Shown here in pieces: positions 1 to 9,167 of a DNA stretch of 64,000 nucleotides. The number at the start of each line of letters is the position of its first letter. Position 1 is the first letter of the stretch. The notes beneath the pieces are model-generated. The model did no database searches, had not been told where the DNA came from, and saw only the letters and a program-made list of their open reading frames with translations. This DNA comes from Carnobacterium_B sp045617425 (GTDB taxonomy: Bacteria > Bacillota > Bacilli > Lactobacillales > Carnobacteriaceae). A program made the position numbers and the translations under genes. The stretch is taken from NCBI RefSeq assembly GCF_045617425.1, contig NZ_JAZLIO010000009.1, positions 248,001 through 312,000 on the forward strand, read 5' to 3'.

Positions 1-870
1 AGTCGGCTTTTCACCTAAGAAAATCGTTACTGCAGGTTTAGTGATCTTACGTAATAACGTTAACACTTTTTCACGAACAGCTGGAGCAGGTGGTTTTGAG
101 ATCACAACAATGACATCAGTATCTGGGTCATTTTCAAGTGTTACAATGCCATCCATCAACGTAATTCCGCCAATTTCTTCTTTTAAATCACGTCCGCCTG
201 TTCCAATCGCATTCGTTACACCACCACCCAATTTATGAATAATTGTGGAAACTTCTTGAATTCCTGTTCCGGAAGCTCCTACAATTCCAACAGCTCCTTT
301 TCGAACAACGTTTGTAAAGGCTAATGGAATGCCATTGATGATACCTGTACCACAATCTGGTCCCATTAATAATAATCCTTTTTCATGTGCTTTTAGCTTT
401 AAGCGTTTTTCATCTTCAATTGAAACGTTGTCACTGAAACAAAATACATGCTTACCTTCATCCAAAGCTTTTTCAATCTCTAAAGGGGCATGTGTTCCTG
501 GTATAGAGATTAAAGCAACTGGCGCATCTTTAGATAAACTGATGGCTTTATCCCATGTTCGAACAGACTCTTGAGCGTCACTATTATCCATACCTTTTGA
601 TTGTTCTTCTAAAAATACATCAATCTCTTCCATGACGTTAGGAACAACAGATTCCTCTTTAACATCTAGAACGACAGCCATATCATTAGCTGAAGCTTTT
701 TCTAATTCTGGTGTATAAAGACCTCCTGTTTTAAAGATGTCTTTATTAGCAGGTGTTCCCATCATAATTGACACATTATTTACGCCTTCAACTGTATTGA
801 TTTTATTCGTTAATAGCATTAGGACAATCGAATCTTGGTAACTATTTTTTTTTATAATCGTCGTTAACAT
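1..870 (-). CDS. fdrA: FdrA family protein (N-terminal 290 residues, cut by window edge)
   Basis: An open frame starts at ATG 870 behind an AGAGGGG ribosome site and runs off the left edge with no stop. The translation has a succinyl-CoA-ligase-like CoA-binding fold: MGPDCGTGIING, then a glycine-rich VGIVGASGTGIQEV loop and GTGGRDL. FdrA proteins usually have more than 500 residues, so about half is missing. In the E. coli allantoin cluster FdrA works with two partner proteins in the phosphorolysis of oxalurate to oxamate and carbamoyl phosphate. It follows allD by 32 nt, so it is the fourth gene of the allC-allE-allD operon. The family call is firm; the exact enzymatic role is inferred from the neighbours. 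Confidence 0.88.
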   Translation of the reverse strand, partial: MLTTIIKKNSYQDSIVLMLLTNKINTVEGVNNVSIMMGTPANKDIFKTGGLYTPELEKASANDMAVVLDVKEESVVPNVMEEIDVFLEEQSKGMDNSDAQESVRTWDKAISLSKDAPVALISIPGTHAPLEIEKALDEGKHVFCFSDNVSIEDEKRLKLKAHEKGLLLMGPDCGTGIINGIPLAFTNVVRKGAVGIVGASGTGIQEVSTIIHKLGGGVTNAIGTGGRDLKEEIGGITLMDGIVTLENDPDTDVIVVISKPPAPAVREKVLTLLRKITKPAVTIFLGEKPT

Positions 871-902
871 ATTGTGGCCCCTCTTTCTTATTTTGTAATT
901 AT

Positions 903-1973
903 TTAGTCAGCAAATGCACTTTTCCCGCCATACTGATCAAAATGAACAGTTTCGCTTGTTAAGTAGTCATAAATACTTTTTTCAATCGGAATACCTTCTT
1001 TTTGGTACTTTTCATAATTTAATTGGCTGAGTTCCCCTGGATAATAGACTTGTTCAAAACCATCAGCTGGTTTCGTCTCATGCAATTCTAAAACAACTTG
1101 ATCCATTTTTTCTTTAAATAAATCGAGATCCGTAAAGCGTTTTGGGTCAATCAATATAAATAATTGTCCCAAATCACGTCCTTCAGAAATTTTGTCATAC
1201 ATAGAAGTTACGTGTTTTCCAAATGGCAATCCTAAAAGAATTCCAGACAAGACATCAACCATCATCATCAAGCCGTAACCTTTTGGTCCAGCAATCGGCA
1301 ACAAGCCATTTACAGCATGAGGATCCGTTGTCGATTTTCCATCTTTGTCTACTGCCCAGGTACTAGGGATTTCTAAATTTTTTGATCGTGCATCTAAGAT
1401 TTTCCCCCAAGCTTGAACGGTTGTCGCCATATCAAATACTACAGGAGCACCCGTTTTTCGGGGAGCTGCAAATGCAATTGGGTTAGTCCCATAATAATTT
1501 TCTGTCCCTCCGAATGCCACAACCATTGGGTCCGATTGACACATTGAAATGCCAATCAAATCTTGCTCAGCTGCCTTTTTAACATAGTAAGATAATGCAC
1601 CACTATGACTCATTTTTGATATTCCTACTACAGCGACCCCGGATTCTTTAGCTAAAGGAATCGCCTCTGCTAGTGCATTATTGGCTATAAATTGACCTAC
1701 GCCGTTATCTCCATGGAAAATAGCTGTACTTGGTCCTGTTACTTCAAAATGCGTTTGCGGATCCAATGTAACACCACCTTTAGCAATTTGTTCTGCATAA
1801 TAATCTACACGAACGGCTCCATGTGAGTGGATGCCGCAAGCATCAGCAAATACTAAGTGATTTGCTACTTCTTGAGCTTGTTCAGTGTATAATCCTGCTT
1901 TTTCAAGTTTGACCTTGATCAATTGATGCAGATCCGAAGAGGGTACAATTACTGTATTTTCTTTCATATTCAT
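903..1973 (-). CDS. allD: Ureidoglycolate dehydrogenase (NAD-dependent), AllD
   Basis: A 356-residue protein of the malate/L-sulfolactate/ureidoglycolate dehydrogenase family, oxidising (S)-ureidoglycolate to oxalurate in the cytosol. Family marks are the early HSHGAVRVDYY segment with the catalytic His region, GTNPIAFAAPR near residue 165, and the glycine-rich GPKGYGLMMMVDVLSGILLG block. Length is normal for the family. It lies 11 nt after allE and 32 nt before fdrA, which places it as the third step of allantoate breakdown. Another LDH2-type 2-hydroxyacid dehydrogenase activity could look similar, but the operon makes ureidoglycolate by far the most likely substrate. Confidence 0.92.
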   Translation of the reverse strand: MNMKENTVIVPSSDLHQLIKVKLEKAGLYTEQAQEVANHLVFADACGIHSHGAVRVDYYAEQIAKGGVTLDPQTHFEVTGPSTAIFHGDNGVGQFIANNALAEAIPLAKESGVAVVGISKMSHSGALSYYVKKAAEQDLIGISMCQSDPMVVAFGGTENYYGTNPIAFAAPRKTGAPVVFDMATTVQAWGKILDARSKNLEIPSTWAVDKDGKSTTDPHAVNGLLPIAGPKGYGLMMMVDVLSGILLGLPFGKHVTSMYDKISEGRDLGQLFILIDPKRFTDLDLFKEKMDQVVLELHETKPADGFEQVYYPGELSQLNYEKYQKEGIPIEKSIYDYLTSETVHFDQYGGKSAFAD

Positions 1974-1984
1974 TCACCCTCCCT

Positions 1985-2779
1985 TTAAATTTTTGGATCG
2001 CGATTGCAATCTTTAGAGTAAACGTAACTCAATGATTCATTACGACCAACAGCATAGGCAGCTTGTGGATTATACGCACCCATGAAAATATAATCGCCTT
2101 TTTCTACTGGCATCCATTCATTATCTAGGTTGTACATTCCTTGACCAGATAAAATATAAGCACCATGCTCTTGCACATGTGTCTCGACATATCCATGGCT
2201 GGCGCCTGGTTTAAAGGATAAAACATGGAAGTTCATATCAAAACCTAAATCTTTGGGCAATAAATCCCATATGAGAACATCTTCCATGTCTTCATACTTT
2301 GTCGCTTCAAGGTGTTCAACATTATTGAATAAGGTATGCGCAGCATAGCCTTCTAGTGGTTCATACCTTTTTTTGTATAAGAAAATCTCTGTGTCTTGTG
2401 TTTGTGCATTTTCAAGATACATTTTTAAATCCGCGGGTACATAGGCATACCCACCAGCTGTAAGAATTTGTTCTTGAGTACCGTCGCCTACTTTTAAGGC
2501 TCCTTCAATAACATATACAAACGTTTCTATACCATCTTCGCCAAACCCTTGTGTATTTCCACCATTCTCGTGCAAGGTAATAATGTAATCAACGAAGTTT
2601 GCTCCAAGTTTTGGTGAAGCAAGTATCGTTAGATCACAATTTTCAAATCCTGGCACAACATTTTTTACTAATCCATCATGTGGAATCAGCGCATAGTTTT
2701 GTCTCTTAATAACGGAACGTGACTCAAGCAACCCGTCTCTATACCCTTGTACATTGTTTTTGTATCCCATTTTTATCAC
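1985..2779 (-). CDS. allE: (S)-ureidoglycine aminohydrolase, AllE
   Basis: A 264-residue bicupin. The N-terminal cupin covers roughly residues 60-130 and the C-terminal cupin roughly 175-250, with the metal-site-like segment FKPGASHGYVETHVQEHGAY in the second. It releases ammonia from (S)-ureidoglycine to give (S)-ureidoglycolate, linking AllC to AllD. The stop of allC and this start are 9 nt apart. A second Met (MGYKNN) two codons downstream could be the true start. Length and neighbours agree with AllE. Confidence 0.92.
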   Translation of the reverse strand: MIKMGYKNNVQGYRDGLLESRSVIKRQNYALIPHDGLVKNVVPGFENCDLTILASPKLGANFVDYIITLHENGGNTQGFGEDGIETFVYVIEGALKVGDGTQEQILTAGGYAYVPADLKMYLENAQTQDTEIFLYKKRYEPLEGYAAHTLFNNVEHLEATKYEDMEDVLIWDLLPKDLGFDMNFHVLSFKPGASHGYVETHVQEHGAYILSGQGMYNLDNEWMPVEKGDYIFMGAYNPQAAYAVGRNESLSYVYSKDCNRDPKI

Positions 2780-2788
2780 CCATTCTTT

Positions 2789-4018
2789 TTATTTGTAAGC
2801 TAACTGATACAAAGCTCCTGCCAAAGTTTTGACTCCTGCAACTAAATCGTCTATTTTAGTTTCTTCAGCTGGATTATGGCTAATCCCTTTGATACTTGGA
2901 ACAAATATCATAGCTGTAGGATAGTGTGGCGCAATGATTTGTGAATCATGGCCTGCACCACTATGCATGATTAAGTAATCGATGTTTTCGCTTTTAACGG
3001 CTTCTTCGATAACTGAAACGATTGATTTGTCCAGTGGAACTGGAGCTTCATCCATCCATAGATCAATATCGATTGTCATCCCCATTTCTTCAGCGATTTC
3101 CTGCATTCGTTTTTCTAGGGATTCAGTAAAGGTCTTTAGCTCTTCTTTGTCGGTATGACGGCAATCGATTGTAAACAATACTTCACCTGGCACAACATTG
3201 ACCGTATTTGGTTTAGGTTCAACTTTCCCAAATGTCAGTACCAACGGATCTCCAACTTCTTCTGCCTTACCAATCGCTTCTGAACAAATTTTACTAAATG
3301 CATATACAGCATCTTTTCGGTAACCCATTGGAGTGGTACCCGCATGATTTGCTTCCCCTTTTAAGGTAACTGTATAACGTCTCTGTCCTGCAATATTGTT
3401 GACCACACCAATTTGAAGTTTCTTGTTCTCTAATACATTTCCTTGTTCAATGTGTATCTCAAGGAATGCTTTAATATCCGTTCTTTTTGTAGCTGTCTCA
3501 GGCTTAAAATCGAATCCACATGCCTTCATAGCATCAACGAACTTTATTCCTTTAAAATCAGCCATTTCAATGGCATCTTCTTTCTTAGCTTCATTAACAA
3601 AATTTTTACTGCCCCAAAATGCCATTGGAAAACGACTGCCTTCTTCTTCAGCCATTGAGATCACTTCTAATGAACGTAAAGGTTGACCGTAAGTTTCTTT
3701 TAAATAGTGTACAGCTAGGTAGGCAGCAATGATTCCATATTGTCCGTCTAAGTTACCGCCATTCACAACTGTATCAATGTGTGAACCTGACAAAATAGTC
3801 TCATCTGGATACAGTGAACCTTCTAAGCGTCCAAATAAGTTTCCAACCTCATCAAATTGAGCCGTCATTCCACTTTCTTCTAAGGTTGCTTTCAACTGGT
3901 TTTGTGCTTCTAACCAAGAATCTGAATACAACAAGCGAGTCATACCACCTGTAGGATCATTTCCAATACTTGTAAATAAATCAATATTTTTTTCTAACAG
4001 AGTTTTAATATCCATCAT
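2789..4018 (-). CDS. allC: Allantoate amidohydrolase, AllC
   Basis: A 409-residue metal-dependent amidase of the M20/carbamoylase family. It hydrolyses allantoate to ureidoglycine, ammonia and CO2. Likely dinuclear-metal residues are H80 (SGSHIDTV), D91 (NLDGQYG), the EEE of SMAEEEGSRF (124-126), H189 (LEIHIEQG) and H381 (GISHNPAEE). GGAGG lies in front of two successive ATG codons, so the start is 4018 or 4015. It is the first gene of the operon. A cre-like site lies just upstream, suggesting that preferred sugars repress the pathway. Allantoinase and an allantoin permease are not in the window. Confidence 0.93.
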   Translation of the reverse strand: MMDIKTLLEKNIDLFTSIGNDPTGGMTRLLYSDSWLEAQNQLKATLEESGMTAQFDEVGNLFGRLEGSLYPDETILSGSHIDTVVNGGNLDGQYGIIAAYLAVHYLKETYGQPLRSLEVISMAEEEGSRFPMAFWGSKNFVNEAKKEDAIEMADFKGIKFVDAMKACGFDFKPETATKRTDIKAFLEIHIEQGNVLENKKLQIGVVNNIAGQRRYTVTLKGEANHAGTTPMGYRKDAVYAFSKICSEAIGKAEEVGDPLVLTFGKVEPKPNTVNVVPGEVLFTIDCRHTDKEELKTFTESLEKRMQEIAEEMGMTIDIDLWMDEAPVPLDKSIVSVIEEAVKSENIDYLIMHSGAGHDSQIIAPHYPTAMIFVPSIKGISHNPAEETKIDDLVAGVKTLAGALYQLAYK

Positions 4019-4051
4019 TTATACCTCCATGATTTCTTATCTTATGTTCAT

Positions 4052-4065
4052 TGTAAGCGTTTCTA
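4052..4065. promoter_or_regulatory. cre-like CcpA site upstream of allC
   Basis: TGTAAGCGTTTCTA matches the cre consensus TGWAANCGNTNWCA at 12 of 14 positions, with mismatches at positions 12 and 13. It lies 34 nt upstream of the allC start codon, where CcpA would repress. Carbon repression of the allantoin operon is inferred. Confidence 0.5.
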
Positions 4066-4125
4066 AAATCTATAACATTATCATAACTGACAATTTAAAT
4101 AGTCTTTTTGTGCAAGTTAAACAGT

Positions 4126-4153
4126 TTGTAACGATAATGATTTTCTGTACTAT
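4126..4153 (+). promoter_or_regulatory. Candidate promoter of the alpha/beta hydrolase gene
   Basis: TTGTAA at 4126-4131 and TACTAT at 4148-4153 are separated by 16 nt. They lie 42 nt before the ATG at 4195. This is a sequence match only. Confidence 0.45.
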
Positions 4154-4194
4154 TAACATACTGAACTTTACTTATTTATGAAAGGATGACGCTA

Positions 4195-5046
4195 ATGTCT
4201 ACTATTTATACTTATACCAAAGATAATGATTCCCCTTTACAATTGACTTTCTTCCCAGCTATTCCTGAATATGATAAACAGTGTACTTTGCTTTATTTAC
4301 ATGGTGGCGCTCTTATTTATGGAGAAAGAGATGACCTTCCTACTCTTTATCGAGAAATGTTTTTAAGTGCAGGTTATTCTATCTTAACCATTGATTACCC
4401 ACTCGCTCCCGAAGATCCCTTACCTGTTATAGTAGAGTCTATCGTAGAAGGAATCGACTGGTTCAGTACTCATGCCAAAAATACTTTGAATTTGCATTCA
4501 TCAGATTATGTTTTATTCGGAAGATCTGCTGGCGCCTATCTTAGCTTTTTACTTGCCAATCAGTCACTTCCTATTTCTCCAAAAGGAATTATGAGCTTTT
4601 ATGGTTATTCTTCGCTAATAGAAACTAGCTTTACTAACCCTAGTTCTTATTACAATCACTTTCCTAAAATAACCAGCAGTAGTGTATCCCGTTTGATAAA
4701 AACGACACGTCTAACAAATGCCTCTATTCAAGACCGTTTCCCCATTTACCTTAGAGCTAGGCAAACGGGTTCTTGGTTGTCGTTGCTATTATCTGATCGG
4801 TCTTTATTAAACGACTACAGTCTGAATGAAGTAGAGTTAAAAAAATTGCCGCCTGTTTTTCTAACCGCTAGTTCTGCTGATCAAGATGTTCCTTATAGCA
4901 TTTCACAGCAACTCTCTCAGATCATTCCTAACGTAAAGTTTCATCCTGTGCTAGGATTGCCACACGATTTCGACTCAGATATCTCTAATCCAGTTGGAAA
5001 GTGCGTCTATCAAGCTGCCATTAATTGGTTAGATCAGCTTCAATAA
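4195..5046 (+). CDS. Alpha/beta hydrolase, HSL-like esterase/lipase
   Basis: About 283 residues from ATG 4195. This start is preferred over ATG 4186 because the AAAGGA at 4181-4186 then has normal spacing, while 4186 lies inside that site. It is a cytosolic serine hydrolase: oxyanion-hole HGG at residues 36-38, nucleophile S111 in FGRSAGAY, a late acid in SSADQDVPY and a histidine in GLPHDFDS. The substrate cannot be read from sequence. It is divergent from the allantoin operon and followed by an rpiR-type gene on the same strand. A link to either is only positional. Confidence 0.8.
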   Translation: MSTIYTYTKDNDSPLQLTFFPAIPEYDKQCTLLYLHGGALIYGERDDLPTLYREMFLSAGYSILTIDYPLAPEDPLPVIVESIVEGIDWFSTHAKNTLNLHSSDYVLFGRSAGAYLSFLLANQSLPISPKGIMSFYGYSSLIETSFTNPSSYYNHFPKITSSSVSRLIKTTRLTNASIQDRFPIYLRARQTGSWLSLLLSDRSLLNDYSLNEVELKKLPPVFLTASSADQDVPYSISQQLSQIIPNVKFHPVLGLPHDFDSDISNPVGKCVYQAAINWLDQLQ

Positions 5047-5183
5047 TGATTGATTTTACTCAAATTATGTTATTCGGTTCGTTTCAATTTGATTTAAAGA
5101 AAGAATTACAAATTGCCTTTTGTAAACATCCGTTATAAATGGTATCCTTAAAAAAAAGGACTTAGAGGCAGGTTATTTTACTT

Positions 5184-5990
5184 ATGACAAACAATCTTGA
5201 TCTTTCTAATAGAATCAATCAAAATTATCCGTTACTATCAAAAAAAGAAAAACACGTAGCCGCATTTATACTTGAACATAAAAATGATGTGGAGTCTTGG
5301 AATATTAAAGATCTTTCACGTTTAACAGAGACTTCCAATGCTACTATTTCACGTTTTTGTTCAAAATTACATTATCGAAATTTTAGTGAGTTTAAGACAT
5401 TTGTAACGCAAGAATTAGGTGAGAACCCAGTACCCTTACAAGTACCTGTTAAAATTGCCAGCTATTATACACAATTGATTAACTCTGCTTCCCAACTGAT
5501 TGAAACGAATCAAATTACTGATTTTGTGGAAGCGATTCATCTTTCCAATAAAATTTTAATTTGTGGAGTGGGAAATTCCGGATTGAGTGCTATGGAATTG
5601 AAGTATCGGTTAGTTAGAATGGGCTTGATCGTTGACGTCGTCACCGATCCCCATATGATGTTAATGGACGCCGTATTATTAAAAAAATATGATTTGATGA
5701 TTGCTATTTCAAATTATGGACAAACACAAGCTGTCATTGATGCCTGTACGATAGCAAAAAAAGAGCATGCTACCGTTTTTGTCATTACCAATCAAAATCA
5801 CACGCCTTTAACAGCTATTGCCGATCAAGTACTTTTTGCTTCAGGTCGAACGTCTATTCCAGATGACCAATTTGTCAACAGCCAATTGCCGATTCATTTT
5901 ATTTTGGATGTATTGTGCTATGTCTTGCTAGAAAATAAATTATATAAAAATAACCGTAAAAAAACGTTGTCTGCTTTAGACTTACATTAA
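5184..5990 (+). CDS. MurR/RpiR family transcriptional regulator
   Basis: 268 residues. The N-terminal HTH domain (about 1-77) carries the recognition-helix region TSNATISRFCSKLHYRNFSEFK; a sugar-phosphate-binding SIS domain (about 110-250) starts at KILICGVGNSGLSAMELKYR. Such regulators sense phosphosugars and bind GAAA/TTTC-type palindromes. It converges on nanE and the PTS gene across a strong bidirectional terminator. Two GAAAAYATTTCC sites in front of the PTS gene make it the obvious candidate regulator of amino-sugar uptake. Control of the allantoin operon is the alternative. The family call is firm; the regulon is inferred. Confidence 0.88.
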   Translation: MTNNLDLSNRINQNYPLLSKKEKHVAAFILEHKNDVESWNIKDLSRLTETSNATISRFCSKLHYRNFSEFKTFVTQELGENPVPLQVPVKIASYYTQLINSASQLIETNQITDFVEAIHLSNKILICGVGNSGLSAMELKYRLVRMGLIVDVVTDPHMMLMDAVLLKKYDLMIAISNYGQTQAVIDACTIAKKEHATVFVITNQNHTPLTAIADQVLFASGRTSIPDDQFVNSQLPIHFILDVLCYVLLENKLYKNNRKKTLSALDLH

Positions 5991-6068
5991 AAAATACTAG
6001 TAGTTCAACTAAATTTCTAGTAAGTAACCGAACTAGTCTATAAGTAGTAACAATAACAGACCCAACTA

Positions 6069-6118
6069 AAAAAGTTAGTAAGGAAGTGGCGTTAACCCCA
6101 CTTCCTTACTAACTTTTT
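6069..6118. terminator. Bidirectional terminator between rpiR-type gene and nanE
   Basis: Perfect 21-bp inverted repeat (arms 6069-6089 and 6098-6118), A-rich and T-rich at the outer ends, 8-nt loop. It serves the convergent genes on both sides. Confidence 0.9.
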
Positions 6119-6130
6119 AATTTTATATGT

Positions 6131-6823
6131 TTACTTTACTTCTTTCATTTTCCCAACAAACTCAGCCGTAATCAACTGAGGACGAGTAATCGCACTTCCT
6201 ACTACAATAGAATGAACACCGAGCTCTTTACATCTTTTAGCTTTCTCTGGTGTATCTATGTGTCCTTCAGCAATGACAGGAACTTTCACAGATTCTAAAA
6301 TAATTTTTAGACGTTCAAAATCATTATCTGCAATATTATCGCCTTTTGATTCTTTAGTATATCCCATTAAAGTAGTAGAGACACAATCAAAGCCTAATCG
6401 TTCTGCTTCAATTGCTTCATCAATAGTTGCTGTGTCAGCCATTAATAAAATTGAAGGGTATTTTGAACGAATAGCTTGGACAAATGACTCTAACGTTTCT
6501 CCATTTGGTCTAATACGACTTGTAGCATCTAAAGCTATCATATCACATTTAGATTCAGCTAATTCATCAATTTCTTTCATCGTGGCCGTAATAAAAACTT
6601 CTGAGTCATCATAATCTCTTTTTACAATTCCAATAACCGGTAATTCAGTGTTCTTTTTAATCTCAATAATATCTGCTTTTGAATTCGAGCGAATTCCTTT
6701 TGCTCCACCTTCTTCAGCAGCGACTGCCATTCTTCCCATAATATATGAGCTATGCAGAGGTTCATTATCTAATGCTTGGCAAGAAACAATTAATTCTGAT
6801 TTAACTTTATCTAACATATTCAT
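6131..6823 (-). CDS. nanE: N-acetylmannosamine-6-phosphate 2-epimerase, NanE
   Basis: A 230-residue TIM-barrel enzyme converting ManNAc-6-P to GlcNAc-6-P. Typical segments are the phosphate-contacting IVKRDY near residue 67, IALDATSR near 97, VIAEGHID near 185 and SIVVGSAITRP at the C-terminal phosphate cradle. Its start lies 1 nt past the PTS stop, with AGGAG inside the end of the PTS gene, so the two are one operon and probably translationally linked. No sialic-acid lyase or ManNAc kinase is near, which fits phosphorylation during PTS uptake rather than sialic acid catabolism. Confidence 0.93.
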   Translation of the reverse strand: MNMLDKVKSELIVSCQALDNEPLHSSYIMGRMAVAAEEGGAKGIRSNSKADIIEIKKNTELPVIGIVKRDYDDSEVFITATMKEIDELAESKCDMIALDATSRIRPNGETLESFVQAIRSKYPSILLMADTATIDEAIEAERLGFDCVSTTLMGYTKESKGDNIADNDFERLKIILESVKVPVIAEGHIDTPEKAKRCKELGVHSIVVGSAITRPQLITAEFVGKMKEVK

Positions 6824-6824
6824 T

Positions 6825-8363
6825 TTATTCGTCTCCTAACATTTCTTCAATTTCATTTTTTATAACCGATACTTGTGGACCATAAACGACCTGAATACCA
6901 TTTCCTCTTTTGATCAGTCCTTGGCTTCCAGTTTCTTTTAATAGTTCTTCATTCACTAAAGTCTCGTCTTTAACTGTAACACGTAATCTTGTTGCACAGT
7001 TATCAACATTCACTAAATTTTCTTCGCCACCAAGACCGTTGATAATATCTAGTGCACGTCCTTCTACTTTAGTTTTATTGCCAGCTATTTCTACTTTATC
7101 TGTTCTACCAGGTGTTTGGAAGTTAAATTTCTTAATTAGGAATGTGAACGTAAAGTAGTACAAGAAGAACCAAACAACACCAATAACTAGAACCATGATC
7201 CAATTTGTTCGTTCATTTCCTTGCAAGACTCCGAATAAGATAAAGTCAATAAATCCACCTGAAAAAGTTTGCCCAATAGTAATTTCAAAGATATGCGCTA
7301 ACATAAATGCAAGTCCATCAAATACAGCATGTACAACATATAACGCAGGTGCTATAAATAAAAATGAAAACTCAAGCGGTTCTGTAATTCCTGTTAAAAA
7401 AGATGTTAAAGCAGCGGATAACATCAACCCACCAACTACTTTTTTATTTTCTGGTTTTGCTGTTCTATAGATGGCAAATGCTGCACCGACTAAACCAAAC
7501 ATCATTGTGATAAAACGTCCTGACATAAAGCGTGCTGTTCCGCTAAAGAATTCTTGCGTTGCTGGATCAGCTAATTGTGCAAAGAAAATATTTTGTGTTC
7601 CTTGGACAAGTTCTCCACCAATTTCCATTGTTCCTCCAACTGCTGTTTGCCAAAAAGGAAGATAAAAAATATGATGCAATCCAACAGGTCCAAGCATACG
7701 TAGAATAAATCCGTATAAGAATGTTCCCAAGTAACCCGTAGCGTTAACTACATCTCCTACATTTGTAATCAACCCTTGGAATACAGGCCATACAAAGTAC
7801 ATAATAGCTCCTAAAATAATTGCTGAAAATGACGTAATGATTGGAACAAAACGCGAACCACCAAAGAATCCAAGATACGTTGGCAATTCAATTTTATTAA
7901 AGCGATTGTGTAAATAACTTGCTAAGATCCCAACAATAATCCCACCAAATACTCCTGTTTCAAGTGTTTGAATACCTAAGGTGCTTCCTTGACCAACAGC
8001 AGCAAGATTATCTACAGCTAATGATCCAGTAATAGTTAAAATAGCATTTATTGTCGAATGCATAACCAAGTAGCCAATCAACGCTGCTAATGCAGCTGTC
8101 CCTTTATCTGATTTTGCTAACCCGATGGCTACCCCTACCGCAAATATAACAGGTAAATTACTAAAAACAATATTTCCAGCACTGCTCATAATGGTAAAGA
8201 CAGCTTGTAACCAAGCTACATCTAAAACGGGATAAGCACTAACTGTATTGGGATTAGATAATGATCCTCCAATTCCTAAAAGTAATCCTGCAGCAGGTAA
8301 AATTGCGATTGGCAACATAAAGGATTTTCCAAATTGCTGTGCTTTCTCAAAAAACGTTTTCAT
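6825..8363 (-). CDS. PTS transporter, EIICB of the glucose/amino-sugar family
   Basis: 512 residues. An N-terminal IIC membrane domain (about 1-400, around ten hydrophobic segments, HHIFYLPFWQ in the middle) is followed by a IIB domain (about 430-512) with the phosphorylated cysteine C456 in VDNCATRLR. No IIA domain is fused, so a free IIA must phosphorylate it. Adjacent nanE points to N-acetylmannosamine as the sugar brought in as its 6-phosphate. N-acetylglucosamine or glucosamine are possible. Two GAAAAYATTTCC repeats lie upstream. Confidence 0.88.
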   Translation of the reverse strand: MKTFFEKAQQFGKSFMLPIAILPAAGLLLGIGGSLSNPNTVSAYPVLDVAWLQAVFTIMSSAGNIVFSNLPVIFAVGVAIGLAKSDKGTAALAALIGYLVMHSTINAILTITGSLAVDNLAAVGQGSTLGIQTLETGVFGGIIVGILASYLHNRFNKIELPTYLGFFGGSRFVPIITSFSAIILGAIMYFVWPVFQGLITNVGDVVNATGYLGTFLYGFILRMLGPVGLHHIFYLPFWQTAVGGTMEIGGELVQGTQNIFFAQLADPATQEFFSGTARFMSGRFITMMFGLVGAAFAIYRTAKPENKKVVGGLMLSAALTSFLTGITEPLEFSFLFIAPALYVVHAVFDGLAFMLAHIFEITIGQTFSGGFIDFILFGVLQGNERTNWIMVLVIGVVWFFLYYFTFTFLIKKFNFQTPGRTDKVEIAGNKTKVEGRALDIINGLGGEENLVNVDNCATRLRVTVKDETLVNEELLKETGSQGLIKRGNGIQVVYGPQVSVIKNEIEEMLGDE

Positions 8364-8411
8364 TTTCTCATTCTCCTCTTCTCTTTTTGATTTACAGTTA
8401 GTTTATACCAT

Positions 8412-8452
8412 GAAAACATTTCCGTCAATGATTTTTAAAAGAAAATATTTCC
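8412..8452. promoter_or_regulatory. Pair of candidate RpiR-type operators upstream of the PTS-nanE operon
   Basis: GAAAACATTTCC at 8412-8423 and GAAAATATTTCC at 8441-8452 are direct repeats with a 29-nt period, each a near-palindrome (10 of 12 symmetric positions in the second). They lie 48-90 nt upstream of the PTS start. GAAA-N-TTTC sites suit MurR/RpiR regulators; assignment to the regulator at 5184 is inferred. Confidence 0.45.
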
Positions 8453-8496
8453 AAATGGTTAAAAAGACCTTTCTATCAAAGTGGAGAACAAAAAAA

Positions 8497-8534
8497 GATT
8501 GAGCACTTTTTAAATTTAACATTAGTGCTCAACC
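8497..8534 (-). terminator. Terminator after the YrhK-like gene
   Basis: Inverted repeat TTGAGCACT/AGTGCTCAA, followed on the minus strand by a run of seven T. Confidence 0.75.
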
Positions 8535-8540
8535 TTTTAT

Positions 8541-8975
8541 TTACTTATCATCAAGTTGTTGCTCTTTTTCTTCATATTCTTGATCATTGTCTCTACCATA
8601 ATACTCTTCATTGTATTCTTGCTCTTCTTCTGGGTCATTTTCTTCTTTTTCATTTTTTTCTTTTGCTTCTTGCTCTTCTTTTTGTGCTAGTTTTTCATCG
8701 TCGTAAATAAAGACATTATGGAAAATTTTCAGAATTGGTCGCGCAGTTAGAAAAAAACCACCTATGAGATAAAGATAGGTTCCATAAACATCTGGAATAG
8801 GTGTTAGTGTTGCTAAACTTCCAATCATATAAAAGATACCCGTTAAGATATCATTTGTTAAGGATATCAGTGTATATCGATTTTGAAAATACAGACGAAA
8901 TCGTCCAGTCTTAATTTCAATATCTTCTTCTTTGTCAGGAATAACCTCATGTTTTTTCCGCTCTATTTTTGGCAT
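8541..8975 (-). CDS. YrhK-like two-TM membrane protein with acidic tail
   Basis: 144 residues. A basic and acidic cytosolic start of about 30 residues is followed by two hydrophobic segments (about 40-60 and 66-84) resembling the YrhK domain. The last 55 residues are almost entirely E, K, D, Q and N, likely a charged coil or disordered tail. No enzymatic motif is visible and the function is unknown. It is monocistronic, with its own terminator and a divergent neighbour. The family call is from the TM pattern and is moderate. Confidence 0.65.
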   Translation of the reverse strand: MPKIERKKHEVIPDKEEDIEIKTGRFRLYFQNRYTLISLTNDILTGIFYMIGSLATLTPIPDVYGTYLYLIGGFFLTARPILKIFHNVFIYDDEKLAQKEEQEAKEKNEKEENDPEEEQEYNEEYYGRDNDQEYEEKEQQLDDK

Positions 8976-9167
8976 TTTGACTTATCCTCACTTTTTTTCA
9001 TAATCGTATAATAGGTAGTATACAAAACTCCGTATCACCTTTCAAAAAAAACGAATCAGTAACCAATGTCATTAAAAAATGCCTACTGAATAATGAGAAC
9101 TTGCACGTTTTTTATTCTAGTATTAAACTTGATAAGTTGAGAAATAAAGTTTTTGGAGGAAATAAAT

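Noticed and set aside
8412..8425. Possible cre site before the PTS gene
   Set aside because: It lacks the central CG and matches better as an RpiR-type repeat.
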